The notes beneath the pieces are model-generated. The model ran no database searches, had not been told where the DNA came from, and was given only the letters and a program-made list of their open reading frames with translations. This document shows positions 15,467-23,358 of a DNA stretch of 64,000 bases, piece by piece (within the stretch, counting starts at the first letter, position 1; every line of letters starts with the position of its first letter). Position numbers and translations under genes: made by a program. This stretch comes from Streptomyces guryensis (lineage in GTDB: Bacteria; Actinomycetota; Actinomycetes; Streptomycetales; Streptomycetaceae): NCBI RefSeq assembly GCF_021261325.1, contig NZ_JAJSBI010000008.1:62001-126000 (forward strand), in the 5' to 3' direction.

Positions 15467-16980
15467 GATCCGCTCCCCCTCCAGATGTCCGTGAACGGGT
15501 CCAGCAGTGCGGCCGCCGCCGTCACGTCGTCCGTGAGCGGCCGGTCGGCCTGGTCGGCCGCCAGTACCGACTCGGCGAGCTCCAGCGCCCGGCCCACCGG
15601 GAGGTCCGGTTCGGGCCGCAGGTCGCGCTGGCGCAACGCCCGTACTGCGGCGACGAGTTCGCAGCCGACGACGAGACGGTACGCGCGGCAGGCGCGCAGC
15701 GTCTGACGTGCGGCGAGCGAGGCGAAGCTGGCCTGTTCCTCGACGCCCCGGGAGAGTACAGCGTGCCCGAGCGAGGCGGGGGCGGAGAAGGCCCGCAGAT
15801 CACCGAGGGCGGCCCCGGCGGCGTACTCGAGGATCATCACGCCGGAGGAGGCGGGCACGTCGTCGGCGAGGAAGGGCCGCAGCCGGGTGAAGGCGGGCTC
15901 GTTGAGGGTGGACAGCCGGGAGGTCGACAGGCGGGCCACCTGGGTGAGGGCCAGCCTGAAGTGGTCGAGGGCGAGGGCGAGTTGGGCCTGGTAGAAGCCG
16001 CCGTGGTGGTAGGCGGCCATGTCCTCGGGTGAGATCAGGGGGTTCTCGGCGGCCGAGTTGACCTCTATCGCGACGACCTCCTCAAGGGCGTCCGCCGCAT
16101 CCAGGGCGGGGCCGTGGATCTGGGGCAGACAGCGGAAGCCGTACGGGTCCTGGATCCGGCCGAGCGGAGGCGTCGGCCGGTCCGCGGCGCCGATCAGCTC
16201 CCGCATCCGGCGGGCGACCTCGCCGGACCCCCGGTGCGGGCGGGCGGCGTGCACGGGGGCGGCGTAGGCCTCGTGCGAGCCGTCGACGGCCAGCAGGGAG
16301 AGGGCGGCGACGACCTGGGTGGCCTGCACGAGCCCGCGCAGTTCGTGCAGGGCGAGGGCGGACTGGCCGAGGGTGAGTGCGTTGCTGCTGATGAAGGCCA
16401 GCGCGTCGTTGTTGTCGAGCTGGAGCGGCTTGGGCGCGCCGGGCCCGCGCCAGGGGTGCTCCCCGGCGAGTGCGAGGCCGGCCTGGGCGAGGGCGGCGAT
16501 GTCGCCGGTGCCGACCGAGCCGAACTCGTTGACGGCCGGGTGCGCCCCGCTCTCCAGCGCCTCGCACAGCGCCGTGACGACGGTGGGCCTGAGCCCGGCG
16601 CCGCCCGCGAGGAGCTGGTTGGCGCGGACGGCGAGCATCGCCCGCACCTCCCGCGCGGGCAGCTCCTCCCCGATCGCGCCGGCATGGCTGCGCAGCAGCC
16701 TGAGGCCGTGCTCGGCGGCCGCCTCGGTGGGCACGTCCTCGTTCCGGTTGGCGCCCACGCCGGTGGAGCGGCCGTAGACGCGCCCGGTCGCGGCGATCTG
16801 CCGGGCGGCGTCCCAGGACTCCTCGACGCGTCGCATCGCCTCGCTCCCCGGGACGGGTCGCGCGCTCCCGTCGGCGAGGCGCACGACGTCCGCGACGCCG
16901 AGACCGACCCCGTCGAGGACGACGAGACCGGTGCCCCCGGAGAAGGCCGCATGCGCCGTGTCCACGATCCGAGACGACAT
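15463..16980 (-). CDS. histidine/aromatic ammonia-lyase-like protein lacking the Ala-Ser-Gly (MIO) motif
   Basis: A 505-residue member of the HAL/PAL superfamily. Conserved blocks are VYGRSTGVGANR (catalytic Tyr region), LLRSHAGAIG, LQLDNNDALAFISSNA, RIQDPYGFRCLPQIHG and EVNSAAENPLI. Where HutH has GSVG-ASG-DLAPL, this protein reads GSV-GTG-DIAAL: residues 157-159 (bases 16504-16512) are Gly-Thr-Gly, so the serine that forms the MIO cofactor is absent. The usual QEDHVSM block is also altered (VEEQASF). It may therefore be a lyase with a better leaving group, such as ergothionase-type elimination of trimethylamine, rather than a true HutH. ATG at 16980 follows GGGGAG; a TTG at 16989 is also open. 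Confidence 0.8.
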   Translation of the reverse strand: MSSRIVDTAHAAFSGGTGLVVLDGVGLGVADVVRLADGSARPVPGSEAMRRVEESWDAARQIAATGRVYGRSTGVGANRNEDVPTEAAAEHGLRLLRSHAGAIGEELPAREVRAMLAVRANQLLAGGAGLRPTVVTALCEALESGAHPAVNEFGSVGTGDIAALAQAGLALAGEHPWRGPGAPKPLQLDNNDALAFISSNALTLGQSALALHELRGLVQATQVVAALSLLAVDGSHEAYAAPVHAARPHRGSGEVARRMRELIGAADRPTPPLGRIQDPYGFRCLPQIHGPALDAADALEEVVAIEVNSAAENPLISPEDMAAYHHGGFYQAQLALALDHFRLALTQVARLSTSRLSTLNEPAFTRLRPFLADDVPASSGVMILEYAAGAALGDLRAFSAPASLGHAVLSRGVEEQASFASLAARQTLRACRAYRLVVGCELVAAVRALRQRDLRPEPDLPVGRALELAESVLAADQADRPLTDDVTAAAALLDPFTDIWRGSGS

Positions 16981-17057
16981 AAGCCCCAATCTCCCCTCAA
17001 TCCGGACATTCGATCTTGCTCTTCGGTCATCCGTTACCTCGGATTAACACCAACCCG

Positions 17058-17073
17058 TTGACAACCTATTCAG
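17058..17073 (+). promoter_or_regulatory. TTGACA element and CTATTCAG octamer in the divergent lyase/importer intergenic region
   Basis: TTGACA at 17058-17063, a perfect -35 hexamer, is followed two bases later by CTATTCAG (17066-17073). The hutU promoter has TTGACT, four bases, then the same octamer. The -10 for this promoter is unclear: GAACTC or AACTCT lies at 17-18 bases spacing, and TATACA further down could belong to another start. The region serves the rightward importer and the leftward lyase. Confidence 0.5.
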
Positions 17074-17121
17074 CTAACAAGAACTCTGCATGACGTTATA
17101 CAGCCGGGCAAGGGACAACTC

Positions 17122-18197
17122 ATGATCCAGTTCGACGCGGTCCACAAGCGCTTCCCCAACGGCACGACAGCAGTCCACGACCTCTCCCTGGAAATGCCGG
17201 AAGGGGGCGTGACGGTCCTCGTCGGATCTTCCGGTTGCGGCAAGACGACCACCCTGCGGATGGTCAACCGCATGGTAGAGCCGACCTCCGGGACCATCCG
17301 GGTCGGCGGCAAGGACGTCACGCGGCAGGACGCCGCCGAGCTGCGCCGCTCCATCGGGTACGTCATCCAGCAGTCGGGGCTGTTCCCGCACCGCACGGTG
17401 CTGGACAACATCGCCACCGTGCCGCTCCTGCTCGGCTGGGGCCGCCGCAAGGCCCGCGCCCGGGCCGCCGAGCTGCTGGAGACCGTCGGTCTCGCCGCCG
17501 ACGCCGGCAAGCGCTACCCGCACCAGCTCTCCGGCGGCCAGCAGCTGGGGGTCCCCCCACGCCCTTGAGGCAGTGGGGGAGCGTGGGCGTGGCCCGCGCC
17601 CTGGCCGCCGACCCGCCCGTCCTGCTGATGGACGAGCCGTTCGGCGCGGTCGACCCGGTGGTGCGCACCCAGCTCCAGGACGAACTGCTGCGCCTGCAGA
17701 AGGAGTTGAGCAAGACCATCGTCTTCGTCACGCACGACGTCGACGAGGCCGTGCGGCTCGGCGACCAGATCGCGATCTTCCGCACCGGCGGCCATCTGGT
17801 GCAGTGCGCGGCGCCCGCCGAGCTCCTCGCCCGCCCGGCCGACGACTTCGTGGCCGACTTCCTCGGCGCCGAGCGCGGCCTCAAACTGCTCTCGCTGACG
17901 ACCCTCGCGAACGTCCCGCAGGGCCCGGCCCCCGAGGGGGGCGCCTGGACCCTCGCACTCGACGAAGCACGCAAGCCCCTGCACTGGGCGCCGAAAGACG
18001 CGAAGGACGCCGAACTCCCCGTACGCCCGCTCAAGGACACCGACTCCCTCCTGTCGGCCCTCAACGAGTCGGTCGCCTCCCCCACCGGCCAGATCGCCCG
18101 CGTCGACGCGGACGGCGTCCTCACCGGCGTCTCGTCCCGCGACGACATCCACGAGCACGCCGGCCAGGCGCACACGGAAGCCCGGGTGGCCGCATGA
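17122..18197 (+). pseudogene. OpuA/ProV-type ABC importer ATPase, reading frame broken inside the signature motif
   Basis: The first frame (17122-17568) encodes the N-terminal 148 residues, with Walker A GSSGCGKTT, Q-loop VIQQSGLF and the start of the signature LSGGQQ. It stops at TGA 17566. The second frame (+2 relative to the first) continues with VGVARALAADPPVLLMDEPFGAVDP (Walker B), the H-loop FVTHDVDEA and a C-terminal CBS-like part to 18197. Between them lies a 38-base palindromic insertion (17545-17582). A slippery C-CCC-CCA at 17553-17559 could allow -1 frameshifting, which would join the halves with about a dozen extra residues; otherwise this is a pseudogene. The permease genes downstream look intact and overlap the end of the second frame by four bases. 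Confidence 0.75.
17545..17582 (+). repeat. short palindromic insertion inside the ABC ATPase gene
   Basis: The 38 bases between the GGQQ codons and the codons for VGVARAL include two nested inverted repeats: TGGGGG-TC-CCCCCA at the left, and CCCCCAC with GTGGGGG (17553-17580) around a GCC-GGC inner stem. The sequence resembles small palindromic units that recur in Streptomyces genomes (recollection). Removing it and restoring the expected Gln-Arg codons would give an intact ABC signature, which argues for insertion rather than a simple base error. Confidence 0.7.
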
Positions 18198-18835
18198 CCA
18201 TCGACTGGTCGTGGACAGGCGACCACACCGACGATCTCACCAGCCTCACGGTCTCCCACCTCCAGGCAGCCCTGACCGCCGTCTTCTTCGGCCTGCTGAT
18301 CTCGCTGCCGCTCGCGGTCGTCGCACACCGGATCCGCCCCCTGCGCGGCTTCCTGCTCGGCTTCTCGAACGTCCTGTTCACCATCCCGTCGATCGCGATC
18401 TTCGTGCTCCTGCTGCCGATCAGCGGCCTGACCCGCACCACCACGGTCATCGGGCTGACCGTCTACACCCTGGTCGTGCTGCTGCGGAACACGGTCGAGG
18501 GCCTCGACTCGGTGCCCGCCAAGACCAAGGAGGCGGCGAAGGCGATGGGCACGCGCCCCCTGCGCACGCTCCTCACCGTCGAGTTCCCGCTCGCGCTCCC
18601 CGTGATCATGGCGGGCGTCCGCATCGCGACGGTCATGTCGATCTCCCTGGTCTCGGTCGCGACCTACATCGGCGACGGCGGCCTCGGCCAGCTCTTCACC
18701 GACGGCTTCCAGCGCAACTTCCCGACCCCGGTGATCGTGGGCGTGGTCCTCACGATCCTGCTCGCCGTGGTCGCGGACGCCCTGCTGGCGGCCCTCCAGT
18801 ACGCCCTCACCCCGTGGAAGAGGCGGCGAGTCTGA
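18194..18835 (+). CDS. OpuAB/ProW-type ABC importer permease
   Basis: A 213-residue inner-membrane permease with about five helices. The BPD_transp EAA-type loop is visible as TKEAAKAMGTRPLRTLLTVE before the last helices, typical of the glycine betaine/carnitine/choline class. The ATG overlaps the stop of the ATPase second frame (ATGA). Together with the second permease and the lipoprotein it forms an OpuC-like importer in which two different permeases pair. An osmoprotectant or other quaternary ammonium substrate is the family expectation. Confidence 0.9.
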   Translation: MTIDWSWTGDHTDDLTSLTVSHLQAALTAVFFGLLISLPLAVVAHRIRPLRGFLLGFSNVLFTIPSIAIFVLLLPISGLTRTTTVIGLTVYTLVVLLRNTVEGLDSVPAKTKEAAKAMGTRPLRTLLTVEFPLALPVIMAGVRIATVMSISLVSVATYIGDGGLGQLFTDGFQRNFPTPVIVGVVLTILLAVVADALLAALQYALTPWKRRRV

Positions 18836-18836
18836 G

Positions 18837-19499
18837 ATGTACGAACTCCTCAAGAACCTCGGCGGCTGGCTGACCAGCGGATCGCAGTGGACCGGCCCCG
18901 ACGGCATCGCCCACCGCCTCGCCGAGCACCTCCAGTACTCGCTCCTCGCGACCCTCATCGCGGCCGCGATCGGTCTCCCCCTCGGCCTGCTGATCGGCCA
19001 CACCGGCAAGGGCGCCTTCGTCGCGATCAACCTCGCGTCCTTCGGCCGCGCACTGCCGACCGTCGGCCTGGTCGTGCTGGTCTTCCTGGCCGGCGGCCTG
19101 TCGATGCTGCCGGTGTACGTCGCCCTGGTCGCCCTCGCGGTCCCGGCGATCGTCACCAACACCTACGCGGGCATGACGGCCGTCGACCCGGACGTCCGCG
19201 ACGCCGCCCGCGGCCAGGGCATGCGCGGCCACCAGGTCCTGTTCCAGGTCGAGCTGCCCCTCGCCCTCCCCCTGATCATGACGGGCCTGCGCCTGGCGCT
19301 GATCCAGGTCGTCGCCACGGCCACGATCGCCGCGTACGTCTCCTTCGGCGGCCTCGGGCGGTACGTCTTCGACGGCCTCGCCCAGCGCGACCTCGTCCAG
19401 GTACTGGGCGGCGCGGTGCTGGTCGCCGTGATCGCCGTACTCCTCGACCTGCTGCTCAGCACCCTCCAGCGCTTCCTCTTCCGCCACCGCACCGCCTAG
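18837..19499 (+). CDS. second OpuC/ProW-type ABC importer permease
   Basis: A 220-residue permease with about five transmembrane helices and the coupling-helix motif VRDAARGQGMRGHQVLFQVE. It starts one base after the stop of the first permease gene. Two permeases in tandem plus a lipoprotein binding protein is the OpuB/OpuC arrangement and is also seen in EgtUV-like and Hut-type histidine/betaine importers. Confidence 0.9.
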   Translation: MYELLKNLGGWLTSGSQWTGPDGIAHRLAEHLQYSLLATLIAAAIGLPLGLLIGHTGKGAFVAINLASFGRALPTVGLVVLVFLAGGLSMLPVYVALVALAVPAIVTNTYAGMTAVDPDVRDAARGQGMRGHQVLFQVELPLALPLIMTGLRLALIQVVATATIAAYVSFGGLGRYVFDGLAQRDLVQVLGGAVLVAVIAVLLDLLLSTLQRFLFRHRTA

Positions 19500-19509
19500 G
19501 GACTTTCCG

Positions 19510-20439
19510 ATGAACCGACGCACCCTCCTCGGCGGCCTCTTCGCAGCGGCCTCCGTCCCCGCCCTCTCCGCCTGCGCGAGCGGCATCACCTCCCTCGACA
19601 GCCAGGGCTCCGCCTCCGGAGGCGGCGGCTCCAGCAAGGGCGGAGTCACCATCGGCACCGCCAACTTCACCGAGAACCAGGTACTCGGCTACCTCTACGC
19701 GGCCACACTCCAGCAGGCCGGCGTGAAGGTGAAGGTCCGCCCCAACCTCGGCACCCGCGAGATCGTGATCCCCGCCCTCAGGAGCGGCGACATCGACCTC
19801 CTCCCCGAGTACCAGGGCGCTCTCCTCAACTACCTCGCCCCGAAGGACAGTTCGGCGGAGCCCGGCGCCATGCAGAACGCGCTCACCCTGGCGATGCCGA
19901 GCGGCCTCCAGGTCCTGCCGTACGGCCAGGCCGCCGACTCCGACTGTTTCGTCGTCACCCGGGAGACGGCCCGGAAGTACGGCCTGACCACCCTCGCCGA
20001 CCTGGCGAAGCAGAACGGCAGGCTGGTCATCGGCGCCGCGCCCGAGGTGAAGAAGCGCCGGGTGGGCGCGATCGGCCTGAAGGATGTCTACGGCGTGGAG
20101 TTCAAGGAGTTCAAGTCGCTCGACTCCGACGGCCCGCTGGTCAAGGGCGCCCTGAAGAAGGGCGACGTGGACGTGGCGAACCTCTTCACCACCGACACGG
20201 ACATCGCCGCCAACGGCTGGGTGGTGCTGTCCGACCCGAAGAACCTCGTCCCCAGCCAGCACATCGTCCCGCTCATCGCCGACCGCAAGGCCGACGACAC
20301 GGTCCGCAAGGCCCTCGCCAGGCTCGGCAACGTCCTGACCACGGCCCAGCTCACCCAGCTCAACAGCCAGGTCGACAACGACAAGAAGGACCCGGAGGAC
20401 GTGGCGAACGCGTACGCCAGGCAGCACGGGCTGACCTGA
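19510..20439 (+). CDS. OpuC/ProX-type substrate-binding lipoprotein
   Basis: A 309-residue exported binding protein. The N-terminus has Arg-Arg, a hydrophobic stretch and a lipobox LSAC at about residues 18-21, then a Ser/Gly-rich linker. The mature domain begins with VTIGTANFTENQVLGYLYA and contains the hinge region GDIDLLPEYQGALL, both characteristic of OpuAC/OsmX proteins that cage trimethylammonium groups with aromatic residues. I cannot place the aromatic cage from sequence alone. It is the last gene of the importer operon. Confidence 0.92.
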   Translation: MNRRTLLGGLFAAASVPALSACASGITSLDSQGSASGGGGSSKGGVTIGTANFTENQVLGYLYAATLQQAGVKVKVRPNLGTREIVIPALRSGDIDLLPEYQGALLNYLAPKDSSAEPGAMQNALTLAMPSGLQVLPYGQAADSDCFVVTRETARKYGLTTLADLAKQNGRLVIGAAPEVKKRRVGAIGLKDVYGVEFKEFKSLDSDGPLVKGALKKGDVDVANLFTTDTDIAANGWVVLSDPKNLVPSQHIVPLIADRKADDTVRKALARLGNVLTTAQLTQLNSQVDNDKKDPEDVANAYARQHGLT

Positions 20440-20524
20440 TCAAGCAGGGGTATCGCGGCGGCGATGATCTGACGACGAATCGGCCAAGTGTCGTTAAACG
20501 GGTACTCAGGGTGACTGATCGAAT

Positions 20525-20540
20525 GCATACGGTGATATGC
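20525..20540 (+). promoter_or_regulatory. inverted repeat upstream of the carbonic anhydrase gene
   Basis: GCATA (20525-20529) and TATGC (20536-20540) flank a six-base spacer about 30 bases before the ATG of the carbonic anhydrase gene. A GGGTAC at about 20500 could be a -10 of a SigB-type promoter, but no convincing -35 was found. A possible operator; weak evidence. Confidence 0.3.
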
Positions 20541-20569
20541 GCTACTGGCACCCCACCTGAGGAACCGTC

Positions 20570-21253
20570 ATGGCCTCGAACCGCAGGGCCTTCCTGACCG
20601 CAACAGCCGCCGCCGGCGCGCTGGCCACCGCCCCCGCGTCGGCGGCCCCCGCCGACCCCATGGAAACCGGCGCCCGCCCCCGCCCGGCCGACGCCCGCGC
20701 CGCCCTGGCCGAACTGCTCGACGGGAACCGACGCTACGCCACCGGCCGCTCCCGCCACCCCGACGAAGGCCTCTTCCGGCGGCACACGCTGGCGGCCGGG
20801 CAGCACCCCTTCGCGGTGGTCGTCGGCTGCATCGACTCCCGCGTACCGCCCGAGCTGGTCTTCGACCAGGGCCTCGGGGACCTGATCTGCATAAGGACAG
20901 CCGGCCAGGTACTGGACGAGGCGGTGCTCGGCTCCATCCAGTACGGCGTCCAGGAACTGCGCATCCCGCTGGTGCTGGTGCTCGGCCACGAGCGCTGCGG
21001 GGCGATCGCGGCGACCCTGGACCATCTGCGCACGGGCGCCCCCGTCCCCGGCCATCTGGAGCTGCTGGTCGACGAGATCGCCCCGGCCGCCCGCCGCACC
21101 CGGGCGCTGCCCGGCGACTGGGCCGAGCACACCATGCGGGCGAACACGGTCTGGGTACGGGACGCGATCCGCGCCGACCCCAGCTTCACAGCTGCCCATG
21201 TGACGGCGGCCCGCTTCGACCTCGACACCGGCCTGGTCTCCCTGCTGCCCTGA
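20570..21253 (+). CDS. exported beta-class carbonic anhydrase
   Basis: A 227-residue zinc enzyme that interconverts CO2 and bicarbonate. Zinc ligands are visible in VVGCIDSRVPPE (Cys, with the Asp-Arg dyad) and in LGHERCGAIAA (His and Cys). The N-terminus NRRAFLTATAAAGALATAPASA is a twin-arginine-type signal peptide with an Ala-x-Ala cleavage site near residue 25, so the enzyme should act outside the membrane. It lies 28 bases before a SulP transporter gene, an arrangement that suggests joint handling of bicarbonate. ATG has GAGGAA upstream. Confidence 0.92.
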   Translation: MASNRRAFLTATAAAGALATAPASAAPADPMETGARPRPADARAALAELLDGNRRYATGRSRHPDEGLFRRHTLAAGQHPFAVVVGCIDSRVPPELVFDQGLGDLICIRTAGQVLDEAVLGSIQYGVQELRIPLVLVLGHERCGAIAATLDHLRTGAPVPGHLELLVDEIAPAARRTRALPGDWAEHTMRANTVWVRDAIRADPSFTAAHVTAARFDLDTGLVSLLP

Positions 21254-21281
21254 ACCACCCCTCTCCCCGGACGAAGAGCCC

Positions 21282-22892
21282 ATGAACCCCCCTCGCTCCG
21301 CCCTGCCCTCCCTGTCCGTCCTGCCCTCCCTCTCCGACCTCCGCTCCATGACCCGCGCCCCGCGGCGCGACCTCCTGTGCGGCCTCACCGTCGCCGTGGT
21401 CGCCCTGCCCCTCGCCCTCGGCTTCGGGGTCACCTCCGGACTCGGTGCCGCCTCCGGGCTGGTCACCGCGATCGTCGCCGGGTCGCTCGCCGCGCTGTTC
21501 GGCGGCAGCGCCCGCCAGGTCAGCGGCCCCACCGGCGCGATGACCGTCGTCCTCGTGCCGATCGTCCACCACTACGGCGCCGACGGCGTCCTCACCGTCG
21601 GCCTGCTCGCCGGGCTCATGCTGCTGGGGCTCGCCTTCGCACGGGCCGGAACCGCCATGGCGTACGTGCCCGCACCCGTGATCGCCGGCTTCACCCTCGG
21701 CATCGCGGCGGTGATCTCCCTCCAGCAGGTGCCGAACGCGCTCGGCGTGCGCCTCCCGCACGGCGAGCAGGTCGCCGTCGTCGCGGCGCGGGCGGCCGAG
21801 GAGTTCGGGGCCGCCCCGCAGTGGCCGGCCCTGCTCCTCGCCCTCGGCTCGGCGGCGCTGATGCTGGTCGGCGCCCGCTGGAAGCCGACCGTGCCCTTCT
21901 CCCTCGCAGCCGTCGCCGCGGCGACGGTCGTGGCCGAGGCCCTGCACCTGCACGTCACCCGCATCGGCTCGCTGCCGCCCTCGCTGCCCGCGCCCTCGCT
22001 CGCCTTCCTCGACGTCACCCGGATCCCCACCCTCCTCGCGCCCGCGGCAGCGGTCGCCGCACTCGCGGCCCTGGAGTCCCTGCTGTCCGCGTCCGTGGCC
22101 GACGGGATGCGCCCGGGTGAGCGCCACGACCCCGGCAAGGAGCTCTTCGGCCAGGGCATCGCCAACCTCGCGGCCCCGCTCTTCGGCGGCGTCCCGGCGA
22201 CGGGCGCGATCGCCCGCACCGCGGTCAACGTCCGCACCGGCGCCACCTCCCGGCTGGCCGCCCTCGCGCACGCCGTGATCCTGGCCGGGATCGTCGCGGT
22301 CGCCGCCCCGCTGGTGGGCCGCATCCCGCTGGCCGCGCTGGCGGGCGTCCTGCTCGCGACCGCCGTACGGATGGTGGAGACGGACGCCGTACGGGCCATG
22401 GCCCGCGCCACCCGCGGCGACGCCCTGGTCCTGGTCCTCACCGCGGCCTCGACGCTCGCCCTGGACCTGGTACGAGCCGTACTGATCGGGCTCGCCGTCT
22501 CCGTCCTGCTGGCCCTGCGCGCGGCCGTCCGCGGCACCCGCCTCACGCCCGCCGCGGCCGACGAACTGCCCGGAGGGGCGGGCACGGTGACGTACCGCTT
22601 CGACGGCCCGCTCCTGTTCGCCGCCGCCCACCGCTTCCGCCGCAGCCTCGCCGACGTGCAGGGCGCAACGGCCGTCGACCTGCGCCTGTCGGGCCTGACA
22701 GCGGTGGACGCGACCGGCGCGATGGCGCTGAAGGACGTGGTCGGCGATCTGCGCGGCCGCGGCATCGAGGTCAGCATCAGCGGCGTCGGCCAGGGCCACC
22801 GCAGGATCCTGGAGTCGTTCGGCGTCCTCCCGGGCAACCCCAGTCCCGACAGGGGGGCTATCCCCAGTGCGATGAGCGCCCCGGCTCCCTAA
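21282..22892 (+). CDS. SulP-family anion (bicarbonate/sulfate) transporter with STAS domain
   Basis: A 536-residue integral membrane protein. The SulP core (about residues 25-420) has 10-12 hydrophobic helices and the motifs VALPLALGFGV, FGGSARQVSGPTGAM and GGVPATGAIARTAVNVRTGA. A shortened STAS domain occupies about 435-520 (VDLRLSGLTAVDATGAMAL). SulP proteins transport sulfate, bicarbonate or dicarboxylates; the carbonic anhydrase immediately upstream favours bicarbonate or a linked proton exchange. It is the second gene of the pair. Confidence 0.9.
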   Translation: MNPPRSALPSLSVLPSLSDLRSMTRAPRRDLLCGLTVAVVALPLALGFGVTSGLGAASGLVTAIVAGSLAALFGGSARQVSGPTGAMTVVLVPIVHHYGADGVLTVGLLAGLMLLGLAFARAGTAMAYVPAPVIAGFTLGIAAVISLQQVPNALGVRLPHGEQVAVVAARAAEEFGAAPQWPALLLALGSAALMLVGARWKPTVPFSLAAVAAATVVAEALHLHVTRIGSLPPSLPAPSLAFLDVTRIPTLLAPAAAVAALAALESLLSASVADGMRPGERHDPGKELFGQGIANLAAPLFGGVPATGAIARTAVNVRTGATSRLAALAHAVILAGIVAVAAPLVGRIPLAALAGVLLATAVRMVETDAVRAMARATRGDALVLVLTAASTLALDLVRAVLIGLAVSVLLALRAAVRGTRLTPAAADELPGGAGTVTYRFDGPLLFAAAHRFRRSLADVQGATAVDLRLSGLTAVDATGAMALKDVVGDLRGRGIEVSISGVGQGHRRILESFGVLPGNPSPDRGAIPSAMSAPAP

Positions 22893-22924
22893 CGTGGGTT
22901 CCCATGACGGGAATGGAGACGGGG

Positions 22925-23356
22925 ATGGACGCGCGGGACGCCGAGCTCAAGAAGGAACTCAACGCCACCCTGCAGGCGCGCAGGGAACTGGGCGAGGAGT
23001 ACGAGTCCGCACTGGTCGACTCGTTCCTGGAGAAGGTCGACCAGCGCATCGACGGCGCGGTCGAGCGCCGGGTGCGCCGGCAGCTCGCCGAGCAGCAGAT
23101 GGTGGTGGCCCGGGGCGCGAAGTCGCCGAGGCCCACGGACACGTGGGGCGAGCGCTTCGGCTTCGGCCTGGTCTCCCTGATCCTGGCGATCCCGCTCTCC
23201 GCGATCGGCGGCTCGCTCGGCGACGGCCTGCCCGGCCTGCTCACCGTCTGGGCCGGCATCGTCGGCGTCAACTTCGTCCAGGCCGCCCGCTCCAACCCGG
23301 ACCTCCTCGGCAACCGCCGCAGGCGCGCCAAGGACGAGGACCGCTGGGAGGACTGA
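22925..23356 (+). CDS. membrane protein with N-terminal coiled coil
   Basis: A 143-residue protein. Residues 1-60 are charged and helical (AELKKELNATLQARRELGEE and onward), probably a coiled coil. Two hydrophobic segments follow (FGLVSLILAIPLSAIGGSL and GLLTVWAGIVGVNFVQAA), and the end is basic. ATGs at 22904, 22913 and 22925 are in frame; 22925 is chosen for GGAG six bases upstream. Orthologues are common in Streptomyces, but no function is known to me. Confidence 0.75.
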   Translation: MDARDAELKKELNATLQARRELGEEYESALVDSFLEKVDQRIDGAVERRVRRQLAEQQMVVARGAKSPRPTDTWGERFGFGLVSLILAIPLSAIGGSLGDGLPGLLTVWAGIVGVNFVQAARSNPDLLGNRRRRAKDEDRWED

Positions 23357-23358
23357 CC

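Noticed and set aside
15463..16980. Naming the lyase-like gene hutH
   Set aside because: The cofactor triad is Gly-Thr-Gly and other active-site blocks differ; the name would claim an activity the sequence does not support.
17583..18197. Independent start of the ATPase C-terminal half at GTG 17583
   Set aside because: No ribosome site precedes it except the insertion's own GGGGGAG, and a half without Walker A would not bind ATP; kept as a note within the interrupted gene.
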